From the NCBI GenBank assembly GCA_030765065.1, contig CM060990.1, positions 671,428,118 to 671,492,117 of the forward strand: a DNA stretch of 64,000 bases, in the 5' to 3' direction. Source of the DNA: Deroplatys truncata. Its lineage: Eukaryota; Arthropoda; Insecta; Mantodea; Mantidae. Made by a program: the position numbers and the translations under genes. The notes beneath the pieces were generated by a model that saw nothing but the letters and a program-made list of their open reading frames with translations, ran no database searches and was not told where the DNA came from. Below, one piece after another: positions 34,012 through 44,995 of the stretch (within the stretch, counting starts at the first letter, position 1; each line of letters starts with the position of its first letter).

Positions 34012-34031
34012 TTAGGTTAGGTTAAGTTAGG
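34012..34031 (+). repeat. Short TTAGG telomere-like run
   Basis: Two TTAGG units, one TTAAG and one more TTAGG in register. TTAGG is the telomere repeat of most insects. Four units is short enough to be chance or a repair insertion. Confidence 0.5.
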
Positions 34032-34436
34032 TATTACAACGGAGGAATCACACCTCGCACACTGGAGGTTCACACCCGGCGGAAGGCAATGGACTTTTTC
34101 GGGCGTAAAAATCCTTAGCATGGCTTTCTTGGGAAGGGAAGTAAAGCCGGTGGTCCCGTATCTCGAGCCTGATAAAGAGGCCTCTGAGCAAAATTTCCAG
34201 TCTTTCACGCCCAATATACAGGGTGAGCCAAAAGACTCCGAACCGCCTACGCGGTGTTTTTCCTGTCCGCGTCCACGGCGCCCGTTGCCGTCTGCCGCTA
34301 TCATAGAAAGGCGCGGATGAAACCATACAACATTTTTAAAACTATTTTTAAAGGCTTTACTTACCAACTTTATGAAAGGAAATGCTGAAACTGGCCACCG
34401 TCGTTGTCCATACATTTTTGGCACCTCTTTAGGAAA

Positions 34437-34720
34437 CTACCCATCATGGAATCTTTGGGGGAAACTTTCCAAACTATGACCTATGCTGTCTAATGTTTCT
34501 TCGGTAAGAAGCGAACGCCGTCTTTTAGATTTCTTAGCCTGAACACTTCCTGTGGCCTGAAATTTGCTGTAAAGCTCATGAATTGTTGTATGGCCTGGAA
34601 CTTTTACATCTGAAAATCTTTCTGAAACCGTACTTTCATTTGGCGAGCTGACCACCGAGTTAACACATAGGAATCATAAATAAATACACGATGTGCAGTA
34701 GAAAACATATACTGAGCCGT
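34437..34720 (-). pseudogene. Mariner-like transposase N-terminus
   Basis: Minus-strand readings include FSTAHRVFIYDSYVLTRW, then after a shift VPGHTTIHELYSKFQATGSV and RRSLLTEETLDSIGHSLE. This is the N-terminal helix-turn-helix region of the same transposase whose C-terminus is found at 1343-1700 and 30525-30895. It runs straight into a C-terminal stretch at 34437, so the central catalytic part is deleted. Confidence 0.75.
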
Positions 34721-34924
34721 AATATAGTTTGTGACTAAGTACAGGACAAAATAATAGATAACTCGTAATAACTGAACTACATCACATCACCGTCAACTCA
34801 AAACTGCACTTCGCAGCTAAACCTCAACAGCAGTGTTTGTTTATAGCAGCAGTGCGTTATCATGTTTTTATCATATTTCCACACGCCCAGTGGAAAAACA
34901 CCGCGCAGCCTCCGGGGTAACTTA

Positions 34925-35096
34925 AAACATAAAGTGTATAAGACAAACCCACACACACACTGGCAGAATTAAAACAAAATATCCGCCAGGAAATTTCTCA
35001 ACGTGAATTGGGGCGAGTGATGGATAGTTTCCTAAAGAGGTGCCAAAAGTGTATAGACAACTACGGTGTCCAGTTTCAGCATCTTCTTTCGTAAAG
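34925..35096 (+). pseudogene. Mariner-like transposase C-terminus
   Basis: Reads KHKVYKTNPHT, then AELKQNIRQEIS, RVMDSFLKRCQK and QFQHLLS before the stop. Opposite in orientation to the N-terminal fragment in the same element. Confidence 0.75.
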
Positions 35097-35344
35097 TTGG
35101 TAAGTAAAGCCTTTAAAAGTAGTTTTAAAAATGTTGTATGCTTTCATCCGCGCCTTTCTATGATACCGGCAGACGACAACGAGCGCCGAGTACGCGGGCA
35201 GGAAAAACACTGCGCAGACGGTTCGGAGTCTTTTGGCTCACTCTGTAGAATGGAACGCTAAGGACCACAGCAGTTAAAGAGCGTCCATATGTAAAACTCA
35301 ATTTTAATTTTCTCACGCACTGTAACCAACGTAAACGTACTGTG

Positions 35345-35725
35345 GCTACCACCCCCTAGGAGAAAGGTATGTAGTGAAGGAACCTAGGAGGTTACAGGCC
35401 GCAGACAGTCAGGCCACAGGGATGCATGGAAGTCCCTAAAAGTTCCAGCGGCTCCACGTCTCGCTCCATTGCTGGAGCTGTCAAGCAATCCTCTAGTGCC
35501 CTCGTCCGGCACCGCCATACGCCACGAAACCTAGAAGCACACCTGAAAAATGAGAAGGAAACGGAATGAAAGGGAAAAATGTGTAGATGAGAAACCATCC
35601 CAGTATTCGCCCACCGACCACAGAAAACCATCAAAACCTCAAGGTCGGAATGTGCAGTAGACGGGAATCGAACCCCCCCCCCCGAATGTGAACCGTACAC
35701 GTTACCGCGGAGCCATCTCGTTCTT
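35345..35725 (-). repeat. SINE-4, copy 1
   Basis: Reverse-oriented tRNA-derived SINE. The minus strand starts 'gagatggctccgcggtaacg' (A-box region), with B box 'ggttcgattcccg' after a G-run, then 'ggttttctgtggtcgg'. Sister copies lie at 54318-54785, 55013-55475 and 60105-60612. Confidence 0.75.
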
Positions 35726-36519
35726 ATTCAGCATTAACGGAGGGAAATTCCCTGCGCAGATTAAGGGTACTTATAGCTGAAATTTGGTTATACTTTTCAA
35801 ACAATTAGAAAATTTAGTTGTTAGATGCAACAAAAACTATTTTAACCTCCAGCTTCAATTACTTGCTATGGCTTTTACTCTGGGAACCTTTCAAAACTTC
35901 AACATCTGATCATTAAATTCCCATAAACACACGGCTAGTGGTCTGCATTTACTTCCAATGCCTTTTTCTCGACTTTGGTTTTTCTCACACTTATGGACAT
36001 TACAACTGTTCCACACGATTTAATTTGTAACCAATCTTGTTCAAATTTTCACAGAAACTCAGAGAGAACAAAGTTTAAAAACTAGCATGTGGCTTTTGCT
36101 ACAGGTTTAATTTCTCAAGATATGACATTGATTTGACCAATGACAATAAATTGTAACAAAAATTATATTTAAATATTCAACATTTTTTCTGAAACAACCA
36201 GAAGAGTGAAAAAAACTATATTTGCCAGTTTTGTGTATCAGTATTTAAATAATACTGTAGTATTTCCTATAAAAATTAGGATTTCTGACACAGAAAAGTC
36301 AAAAACATTTTTCTCATAAAATATTAAAGATATCCGCATGAAATTTAAAACAAGCTTACAATTGTAGTAGAGCAAGTTATGACATTTTGAAATCATTTAG
36401 ATAAAAACTGAAAGATTTAGAAATTTCACTTGTGGTACCTTTAACGTTTCTAGATATATTGTATCCCAATATTTCATTTATATAATCCTTATTTATGAAC
36501 GCATGACATATAATTTCGT

Positions 36520-36520
<1 letters not shown>
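35726..36520. other. No identifiable gene
   Basis: AT-rich; no supported feature. Confidence 0.5.

Positions 36521-36577
<57 letters not shown>
36521..36577. repeat. (AAT)19 microsatellite
   Basis: 57-bp trinucleotide run. Confidence 0.97.
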
Positions 36578-36644
36578 GTGAAGTGCATACAAATGTGTAG
36601 AATGAACATAACTTTAGTTTTCAGCACTAAGATCTGTCACTGTT

Positions 36645-36938
36645 TTAGGACATTTGTTGGTTCACCACGTGGCATTTATCACAGTTTAGTTCACAGGATT
36701 TGCAAACACATTTATACGTCACTGTGTGAAAATTGTTTTTGTAACATACTTTATGGAGAAAACCGTGCACAGCCTGCCTCGTTACAACGTTCCCCAGGTT
36801 TTGATTCAGTCCTGTCCAACTCTTGTCTGTCATGGCGCTTGTTGCATACAAGTCCTCCTTTACCTCAAGGTTTTCTTCCATCAGCTTTCTATAGGCCTCT
36901 GTTGCAATAATTGTCCCAATTCTGACATATGACATCAA
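36645..36938 (-). other. Unassigned Cys-rich reading frame
   Basis: 97-codon minus-strand frame ending in FHTVTYKCVCKSC and LNCDKCHVVNQ. The CxCxxC...CxxCH spacing could bind zinc, and the upstream part (EAYRKLMEENLEVKEDL) looks protein-like. No family recognised. It may be a transposase tail or a pseudo-exon; an opposite-strand frame overlaps it fully. Confidence 0.25.
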
Positions 36939-36939
36939 A

Positions 36940-37207
36940 TAGGAGAAATCCTAAAGAAAGGACCTAAGAGAATGGGAGAAAGTGAAGGCTGCTTTCCCCA
37001 GGCATGACATTTAAAAACGCCTAATCTTTAAAAGTTCTAAAGTAGTACATAGTTGTTTTATAGCACCCCCTGACTCAAATTAAGTTTCCTAACCTGAAAA
37101 TATAACTTTGAGAACTGTGGCTTAATTACTGTACGTTATAACACACAAATTAAAATAAATCTGTTTATTCAGAATGCTTTGCTTCACAAAATGATAACGT
37201 GTAATAC
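36940..37207. other. No feature seen
   Basis: AT-rich spacer before a cluster of SINEs. Confidence 0.4.
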
Positions 37208-37341
37208 TCATATTCGGGAGGTCCGCGTTTGAAATCCCGCCAGTACCGTCCTCCCAGACTGGGTTTTTTTCGAGGTATGCCTCAGTTCACTTAGACCTGG
37301 AACGAGTCCTTTCCAAATTTCCTTGCACAAATATAATTTCG
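37208..37341 (+). repeat. tRNA-derived SINE fragment
   Basis: 'gggaggtccgcgtttgaaat' resembles a B-box area and is followed by 'gggtttttttcgagg' and 'gcctcagttcacttagacc', typical of an arthropod tRNA-SINE body. The head is truncated. Confidence 0.45.
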
Positions 37342-37352
37342 TATCATGCATC

Positions 37353-37647
37353 GTCGTCCTCCGTGATGTAGTGGTTACCGTGCTTGCCTGCAGTTCCGGA
37401 GGTCGCGGGTTCAAACCCGGCGGAGGGCAGTGGTTTTTTTTCGGGCGTAAAAATCCTTAGTATGGCTTCCTTCCGAAGGGAAGCAAAGCCGGTGGTGCAA
37501 TGTAGATTTACGGCACGTAAAAGAACCTCAAGCCTGGTAAAGAGGCCTCTGAACAAAATTACCGGTCTTTCTCTCCCAATATAAAATGGGACGCTAAGGA
37601 ACGTAGTAGTTAAAGAGCGTCTATAAATAAAAACTCAATTTAATTTA
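37353..37647 (+). repeat. SINE-1 copy with 11-bp target duplication
   Basis: 295 bp, A box region 'gatgtagtgg', B box GGTTCAAACCC, complete body and ATAAATAAAAA tail. Target duplication TATCATGCATC is perfect at 37342-37352 and 37648-37658. Confidence 0.92.
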
Positions 37648-37713
37648 TATCATGCATCATTAATGTCCTCCTGCGATGCCGAATGTAGTAAGAGCGGACG
37701 TTAAATAAATATC

Positions 37714-37994
37714 ATCATCCTATGTGGTGTAGTGGTTACCATGCCCGCCTTTAGTTCCGGAGGTCCGGGTTCAAACCCGGCGGAGGGTAGTGGATTTTTT
37801 CGGGCGTAAAAATCCTTAGTATGGCTTCCTTTGGAAGGGAAGTAAAGCCGGTGGTGCAATGTAGATTTACGGCACGTAAAAGAACCTCAAGCCTGACAAA
37901 GAGGTCTCAGCAGAATTACTGGTCTTTCACGCCCAATATAGAATGGGACGCTAAGGACCACAGCCGTTAAAGAGCGTCCATAAATAAAATTAAA
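37714..37994 (+). repeat. SINE-1 copy
   Basis: A box TGGTGTAGTGG, B box GGTTCAAACCC, body and the uninterrupted 'ttcacgcccaatatagaatg' that serves as the empty site for the mariner insertion at 34219. The tail hairpin ends in 'gagcgtccataaataaaat'. Target duplication unclear. Confidence 0.9.
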
Positions 37995-39785
37995 AAAAGT
38001 TAAATACACTAAACAAATTTGAGCATAAAGAGGGAAGTGGAATATTACTCATGTGTGTGACTAAAATTCACTAATAAATTTATAATGACAGCTAAGAACT
38101 TTCGACTTTCTAAGATGGATATCTGTGCACAATATAGGTTTCGTAAAAATATCATATATGCTCTCACCTTCAAGTCTTGAGCAAATTAAGCATAAGAATG
38201 AACAAACATGACATTCTGAACGGACGAAGTCGGACATTATGGTTTTCTTGATTAGCAATTAACCAGAATGAATTAATTTTACGAGCGGTCGCAGCGCAAG
38301 GCTGACGATTAAAATATTTTTATCACTTTGAACGAAATGCGTTAAATTAAATTAATAGTTTAACTAAAATTTTTAAAATTCATTTTCAATTGCAACTTTA
38401 TTGAAGTAACCTTAGCACTAACAGTAATGCAGGGATAAAAAATGGTTTGCTTTATTTAAAATTCCACCTTCAAATGAAAGGTGTGATATTTAATAAGGTT
38501 GTGTGACAACTGGACAAAATTCAAAGTGGAAATATCAACAAAGAACTGGAAGTTTATTCTCAGTTTTGGTGGGAAATATGTAATTATTAAGTGATCTCAC
38601 TTTGCATAGGGAAAAGAATGTACGATGCCAGGGCTCCTGCATACAATTAAGGTAGAGGTCAAAGGAATCAGAGACCCATATTCACGATGGACTTGTTCAC
38701 TTTTGAATGACAGACCTCCTTTGAATTTATCTCTGCTTTGAAAGCACGTGTTGAGGTTCATATTTTTATTTGCCGTGGTTTCTAACGCATAATCTCCGTT
38801 ACTGTGTTCCTGTAGTATATATTCACAAAGAGATGTGAAATAATGAATCACAGCCCTCACGTGACGAGAATACACCGCATGGCTTTCAAGGAAATTAAGT
38901 TAAATTATGCCTAAATAAGTACATGCAAGTTTAAATTCTTCATGCATTAGAAAATCTTGCGTTTGCGGAATGTCAATCAACAAGCTTTGGATCTGTGCTG
39001 TACATCATAATTAATAGCAACATTTCGGCAAAGTTTAAATGCCTATAGGCGGGATGTGACGTCATTGGAGTCGCCGCGTTTTCACAATTGTCATCATTTT
39101 TTAACTACGTTTCCTTTTTTTATTTCTTTTTTTTTAAATTTGTTTCGTTGTTTTCCTGATTGTTTTGTAATTTCACTTTATGCATATGCACACATTTACA
39201 CGGACACAAACATCCATGCCTGAGGCCGGACTGGAACACGCAGTCTCCAGCTCCAAAAACGACTAGTGTTGTATAACGATAAGAGGTTTAGATAAACAAA
39301 ATATTCTGCAATAATGTATACTTACTTTCGAAAGGTTGAACACCTTAGATTAATAACGTGAAGACAGACGTAAAGAAATGTTAAATTCAGCAAAGATTTG
39401 TTGTCTTAATAAAAGGCATAATGCAAAGAATGTAAGAGAATGGAAATATTAAGCCAGGGTATGATAGAGCAACTCAAGGAGACTTTTTGGTCTACCACAC
39501 TATAATACGTTGATTATATGTGACGTAACTGAACTATAATGGCATCTATTATGCTTCAGTGACTCAATATGATCTTACTCGTCCATACATTTTAACACCT
39601 TCAAGGCAGCAGTTCACTGGGATCCATTCCCCAGATAAACAGTGAAATATATGTATTTAAAATAAAATAAATTCTGTTCTTTTTAATTTTAATATTCTAG
39701 TAAACTGGTTTCATTTCTTTGATTCAATATACGTTACCTGCAAAAGATCAACAAATATAGCATGGACGCAACAGTACTGCCATGT
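37995..39785. other. No identifiable gene
   Basis: AT-rich. ORFs at 38061-38258 and 38597-38875 show no motifs. Confidence 0.5.
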
Positions 39786-39789
39786 GTTG

Positions 39790-40648
39790 TGAGGCAGTAT
39801 TTTATATCACAACACTGTGATGCCAGAGTGATTGAAGTGTAAATTAACATTATTGTATGACAATGATTTGAGATGTTTGTTAATTATAAGCATTGTTAGG
39901 AAATAAGTTTACACGGCCTCACTGAAACTGACAATAGGAGCGGGTAACAATGAAGCGAGGGGGTGAGATGTTTATCAATTAGAAGAGACAAACAAATGAC
40001 GTCAGGGTAGCGTGCCTTTCTTTAGAAATGGAGGGAATATCTTCCCTAGAGCATATGTATTAGTAATTTTGATTGGCTGACAGAATATACGCTAATGTTG
40101 GCGCGCTTTATTAACCAACAGCAGCTCTATTATAATGTTTATGCATATCGGGGTGAGGGAGTATAAATTCTAGAGCCAATGCAAGTATCGCGCAGTTCTA
40201 CAGAATCATTCACAAGGCAAACGTCGCGCAGTTCTAAGAAATCTCTCTCGCGAGTTACACGTCAGCATTCATGAAGTACACATTACGCAATTCAACAGAA
40301 TCTCTCGTGTCGTAAAGTTAGTTACAAAATGTGAAATACGCGAATTAATAGTGCACGGCAAATAAGTGATTGTAGTTACATTCGAAAATATAACAGTTTC
40401 AGTCAGGCGTGTATCAAGATTAAATATGTGAAATTAATTAAGTGTGACGACAATAAAAGTGTAAAAACAAATTCTTTTATCAGTGTTATCTTTTAGTAAC
40501 AACTCCTTTCCGTTTACACACCCTGTTCAAGAGATATTTGCTGGACTGAGTAATAATAGCTAGCCGGAGGACAAAGAACCCAAAATTCAAAATAGTAAAA
40601 CAATAACAGGCGCCAGCAAATAAGATAACACGACAGAATACCGCGACA
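39790..40648 (+). mobile_element. Solo LTR, family LTR-A, copy 3
   Basis: 859 bp, TGAGGCAG to GCGACA, with the 4-bp duplication GTTG at 39786-39789 and 40649-40652. Very close to the 11904 copy over its whole length, with TGACGTCA (39997), TATAAA (40162) and AATAAA (40452) all kept. Probably the youngest or least changed of the three together with copy 1. Confidence 0.9.
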
Positions 40649-40652
40649 GTTG

Positions 40653-41706
40653 CACTACTGGCAACGCTCAAGGTGCTGCTATCCGATAAGCATTTAATTA
40701 CAGACAGTTAACAAGGTAAAACCTTTTTGTACAAAAACTCAGAGTTTTGAAATTACAGTGTGGTCGACAAAAACAGTCGTATGCAACTTGGCCATAATGG
40801 TAATTATGACGCTCGTATAAAAATTATGAAACGAGCGGTAGCGAAAATATACTCGTACTATTAATGGCGTAAGCACACTAAACATCTGATCTCTGCACGT
40901 GATCGTGTATGCACACATGCAAATATAGCTCATGATTTAAAATCGTCTTTTAATTAATCTCTATAACTGTTTTGATGGCAAATGGTACTTCTGACATTTC
41001 TTTGTTTCCTGTATTAGAGCAATCAGCGACACTCCTGTGTTCATTTCCTCTCCAGCTACCGTTTTAACGGTAGCCTGTGTTCTACCTGCCCCACGGGCCC
41101 CCAATTTCCGACAGTAATATATAACATAACGAAGAAAGAAAAAGACAGGTGGAGTACGAATACAACACTCTCCTCTTTGAACCGTTGAGGCTTGTTATCG
41201 AAAATTCTTGTAAATGTCGATTTTTAGGATTTTTGCGCGTTAATAAACTTTGCTCTTTGTATATTAATATGTCGAATTTATTTTCAGCTAGTTGTACTTT
41301 AAACGTTTGCCATGTGACCAATTAAATGACAGTTTTAAAGGTAAAAAATCATTCCTCAAACATTAAAGGTAATCTTTATCATAGTGCATTTTTCCCAACA
41401 CATGTGAATGTTCAAATGTTGCTTGCGGTGCAAATTTCGACGAATTAGTATTTTTGCGCCATAGATTCCTAAAATAATAACAAATAAAAGCTATCAGTTG
41501 AATTTTTTAAGCAAGCAAAATTGATTCTATATACCCCTAAAACAACAATATATGAATAAGTTATTTATCATTTTTTACAGTAATACTTATTCCGTTTAAA
41601 ATTTTTGATAACTACACCCAATCTTTTTTGTATCGTTAAAAAACATTTTTTTTTCTAAAAAATTATTTCATGCATCTGTCTAAAAATTTGGAAATTAGTT
41701 GTATAT
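40653..41706. other. No identifiable gene
   Basis: AT-rich. A 9-bp-arm palindrome at 41055-41074 is noted but is expected by chance in a window this size. Confidence 0.45.
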
Positions 41707-41900
41707 AATGGTCCTGCGCCGTGGCGCAGTGGGCTGAAGCGTGGTGCTCTGGTTCCCGGCTACCCTTGGGGATGCGGACATCAAGTCCCGGGTATAGGAC
41801 CGGTGCCCACTCAGCATCGTGAGGAAAATGAGGAGCTGCGATAGATATCGATATAACATAGATCGTCACGACATGAGTCAAAACCAACGCATCTACAGAC
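41707..41900 (+). repeat. SINE-6, copy 1
   Basis: tRNA-like head 'gccgtggcgcagtgggctg' with B-box-like 'tcaagtcccgggtata', then 'gaccggtgcccactcagcat' and 'cgtgaggaaaatgagg'. A reverse copy lies at 57531-57830. Confidence 0.75.
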
Positions 41901-42289
41901 TCCAGAGAGCATTCGCCTCCGCTTTAAAAATTCTAACAGAGAAATTAACGGAGACAAAATCATCATAGGTGATTAAAACAGCGATAAATTCTCGAGTCAT
42001 GAAGTAACGATTTTGTAATCAAGAGTGGCATTTATATGGCTATTTCACGAATAAACTGGAGCGATTTGCCCAAAAAACATGATTATGATAATATACTAAT
42101 AAAATATTTACCTGCAGTGTAAACGTGTAGTTTGAAAACAATCGGAATCATATGGTAGCACTTAATTTGTTTGATCAGAGCAACGTGATAATTTAAAAGT
42201 ATCAGTTAAAGGTAGTAAATAATGGTCAGAAAAGCCCAGAATTTATTTTTTACCACTGTTTGTCACTTTTCACCTGTTAGTTTCACACG

Positions 42290-42560
42290 TTACCAGACCG
42301 ATACGGGTGGTTGAGGTCGTTTAGTCACGAATTCCTGAACAGAAGTTCTCATTTTCGAATCCCACCAGATCTTCCTCATTAGATTACCGAGCGGAATGGC
42401 TCAGGCGTTACCGTCAGAGGCTCGCATTTGGGAAGTCCAGTGTTCGTTTCCAGTTTTACAGGTCACCTTGACCTTGGATTATTTCTTGGGTTTCCAGATC
42501 GTTAGCCGAATGCTGCGAATGGATATATAATACCACAAATTTTCGTGTCCCTGATTTAGT
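42290..42560 (+). repeat. Two adjacent tRNA-like heads, possible dimeric SINE
   Basis: The first head has 'gtggttgaggtcgtttag' and 'ttttcgaatcccacc'. The second, about 70 bp on, has 'aatggctcaggcgttacc' and 'gtgttcgtttcc', followed by a SINE-type body ending near 'cgaatgctgcgaatgg'. Degenerate; family unnamed. Confidence 0.45.
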
Positions 42561-43285
42561 TTACTTTCAACTAGCAGGGTTAAGTGGAAGGTGATGTGCG
42601 CCGTATGCGATGGATATGCTTTGAGGATAGACAGCGTGAGAATCCCATATTCTATGCAGAGTTTATACAGAGTTATTAAAAAATACGGAACAGATTTAAA
42701 TATTTATTTCTAATGAATGACAATAGGTGACGACACATGCGATACGTCATTGAAAGAGAAAAGTTCAAAATTTTATTATCAATTGTACATTTTTATGACG
42801 AGGCGGCTCGTTGTTGAAGTTACAACGAAATGCACGCTGATGAAACAGTGGATTCACTCTTTACATAATGCAGCACACAAAACGACTTTTCCTGTGGCGT
42901 CGCCATTTTCTCGTAAACAAACACAAAGCCGCTGTAGGCACTGAATGGAACTAATAGGTGTGACTTACAACTTTAAACTTACCTCTATTCAATGATATGT
43001 CGTATGTGTCGCTATTTATTGTCGTGAACTGAGTAAACACACTGTACTAAAATATACAGGGTAAACACCTAATGTTCAAAATATCGACCAAGTTTTCACA
43101 AAACAATTGACGTTGTTACTATGAATGTATTGGGTTTTCCTGACTGACGTTTTTTCAAAAGATAAATAACAAAAGAGATCAAAAACTCAAATAGATATTA
43201 AGCTACTTAACGAGTTTTTGTATCTTGTTTGAAACCTGTTTGTAGCTTGACTAAAGGATCCAGTGATCAGGACTGGTCTTAAATT
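42561..43285. other. No identifiable gene
   Basis: The ORF at 42717-42944 has no motif. Two 'atacagggt'-like strings near 42668 and 43058 hint at decayed mariner ends but do not form a clear inverted pair. Confidence 0.4.
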
Positions 43286-43410
43286 GCCCAAATATGCTCA
43301 CAAGCTTGGCAGAACAGAATGAAGTTCTGCATATCTGGGAGTTAGGTCACTTTGGCAATGAGGGAATTGAAAAAGCTGATGAACTATCACGGAAAAGAAC
43401 AACTTTATAG
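43286..43410 (+). pseudogene. LINE RNase H fragment
   Basis: The plus-strand reading SLAEQNEVLHIWELGHFGNE followed by GIEKADELSRKR is the last part of an RNase H domain (GHxGxExxEKADELARK-type signature, third catalytic acid retained). Only about 40 codons remain. It is followed at once by a truncated SINE-3. Confidence 0.7.
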
Positions 43411-43417
43411 TTTATTG

Positions 43418-43530
43418 GACCGGGAGATCCGTGGTCCAAATCCCGGTGATGACATTTCTCAATTATCTGATTCCACCTTTCCAACCTTGCTCAATACATG
43501 GCTTGTGTGGAAGATCAATTAATATTAAAC
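43418..43530 (+). repeat. SINE-3, 5'-truncated copy
   Basis: Begins inside the tRNA-like part ('gaccgggagatccgtggtcc') and continues 'tgattccacctttccaacc' and 'ggcttgtgtggaaga', matching copies at 59000 and 59290. 5' truncation is typical of target-primed reverse transcription. Confidence 0.75.
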
Positions 43531-43566
43531 ACAATGTGTACATATGGTTGCATCTGAATTACGTTT

Positions 43567-44060
43567 TCACAAGTCTTTTGTTAATATGCTTAGTGATTGA
43601 GTTCTGCTTTCAAACTTCACTAAATGGTATTTGGGGCATGGTTTGTTGCATAGTTTACACATGCAGTCCTCCTTGGGGTCGTGATATGATCCATTTATCT
43701 TCCCATGGAAGTCATGGGGGTGAAACATGCGTACAGATGGCGGAGTTGAAAGTTCGGTCCTTTCATCGCTTCTGTTTCCATTATTTCGTTCGGGACCTCC
43801 ATGGCTTTGTTCTGTCTCTCCTCCATGACGGTTTTGTATGCTTGCGTCTCTGGAAGATCGAAGCATTGGGTGGTATTAATAAAAGCGAACCATGACTTAA
43901 AACTCGCAATTACTGAGCTCACTTCCGTATTAATAAAACGCAACAACTCAAGCTTAGCGTGACCTTTGACTTATCAGCGACTCAACCCCTCCTCCTAACG
44001 AGTCACGGCTCTAGTCGTGGTATTAATAAAACGGAACTGTGACTTCACTTTAAGAGCCAT
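43567..44060. other. Unassigned region with repeated 'gtattaataaaa' motif
   Basis: Overlapping ORFs on both strands (154, 99 and 83 aa) have no clear family; one minus frame contains CMCKLCNKPC. The motif gtattaataaaa(c/g)(g/c)aac occurs three times, near 43873, 43927 and 44020, possibly the subterminal part of the PIF-like element downstream. Confidence 0.3.
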
Positions 44061-44149
44061 GGCTTACGATTTCTTAAGCCACCTCAGTAGCTGTCTCAAA
44101 CCTGAAGGCGATGGCTCAGTTGCAAGCGAACGTCAACCTGAGAAAAGAA

Positions 44150-44550
44150 AAACACTATAAAATGCGCTAGGATTCTGAAGACTATAATTATAAACAGCTT
44201 TATAGATTTGAGAAAGAAAACGTGAGGTGGCTCGCCCAGCATTTCCTTCCAGAAACTGTGGAGGCAGGAGGAAAGGCCCTTACTAGAGATGGAAAAATGA
44301 GAATATTTCTACGTTGCATAGGGGACCGCGGATTCCAGAGGACTTGGGCGTTTCACAAGGTACAGTTTAAATATATTTTGGAAAGTTTCTTCTGGCATTA
44401 AACAAAAATCTAGAAACTGGATCAAATTTCCAGCAACCACTGCAGCACTACAAGCTGCTAAATTTAAATGGCAGCGTTATTTTACGTTATTGCAACCTCT
44501 CAAAAACAGCAAAACGTTTTGTAGCCTTGAATTATTTCATAAAACAGAGC
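44150..44550 (+). pseudogene. PIF/Harbinger-like transposase N-terminal remnant
   Basis: Plus-strand readings YRFEKENVRWLAQHFLPET, then GGKALTRDGKMRIFLRCIGD and RGFQR, then after a shift SRNWIKFPATTAALQAAKF and KWQRYFTLLQP. This order fits the region before the first catalytic Asp of PIF/Harbinger nucleases, where a block ending in GDxGFQ precedes a helix-turn-helix and a WIKFP block. The catalytic DDE part is missing. Confidence 0.6.
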
Positions 44551-44706
44551 TTTACTAGTAGCATCAATAAACTGGAGAATAGTCGAAAGTCGCCCTTACT
44601 ATTCTTACCTATTAACGAAACTAATGGATTAGATCTAAAAACTTGTTTTCGCAGTTTTTCAGGGCTATAGGCTTGTTGCCTGTCCTTCACAATTCAGTCT
44701 TCACTT

Positions 44707-44973
44707 TTAGCGACTTTTTATATTTCTTATTTTCTTCGCTACCTGGTTTTCTGTTAGGCCAAGATTCAGATTCTCCTTTAGTTTTCGCTGCACTTCGGTC
44801 ATAGCAGAAGCCTTTTCCGCTTGTCCGCAGGCAGTTGAGATTTGCTCATCTCTTTTGGTGGTTAAGTTCACAAAAGAAGATACAAACTGATTGCTTTCTT
44901 CAGTAATTTCCGATGGATATACTGCCACACTGAATCGAATGTTTACTGCCGCTCGACAATAATGCATTTGCAA
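44707..44973 (-). pseudogene. Possible PIF/Harbinger Myb-like partner fragment
   Basis: 88-codon minus frame ending KLKENLNLGLTENQVAKKIR plus NIKSR. This resembles the helix that ends SANT/Myb-like or MADF domains of the second Harbinger protein, which helps the nuclease reach DNA. It lies tail-to-tail with the transposase remnant, an arrangement seen in two-gene Harbinger elements. The assignment rests on this short motif only. Confidence 0.4.
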
Positions 44974-44995
44974 TCAAGAAGAGGGGAAACACGAG

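Larger units (their letters stand above)
34219..35245 (-). mobile_element. Mariner-like element nested in SINE-1
   Basis: Begins CAGGGTGAGCC and ends GGCTCACTCTG, flanked by TA at 34217-34218 and 35246-35247; 1027 bp. It belongs to the same family as 1200-2009 and 30243-31039 but retains a transposase 5' region. A second junction near 34890-34915 joins the 5' terminal part ('ggaaaaacaccgcgcagcc') directly to plus-strand C-terminal coding sequence, so this is a composite of two inverted partial copies. Confidence 0.88.
34035..35305 (+). repeat. SINE-1 copy split by a mariner element
   Basis: The left part 34035-34218 has a degenerate tRNA head (B-box area 'ggaggttcacacccgg') and the body 'tttttcgggcgtaaaaatcc' to 'tctttcacgcccaatata'. 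The right part 35246-35305 continues 'gaatggaacgctaagg' to the hairpin tail 'gagcgtccatat'. The uninterrupted sister at 37714-37994 reads straight across this junction. Confidence 0.85.

Noticed and set aside
11904..40648. A giant LTR retrotransposon between the two same-orientation LTR-A copies
   Set aside because: Each has its own different 4-bp duplication and the interval holds no gag-pol, so they are independent solo LTRs.
41055..41074. 9-bp-arm palindrome as a terminator or regulatory hairpin
   Set aside because: Expected by chance in 64 kb and no gene adjoins it.
43431..43895. 154-aa ORF, the second longest in the window
   Set aside because: It begins inside a SINE-3 tail, overlaps minus-strand ORFs of similar length and shows no domain. 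Low confidence as a gene.
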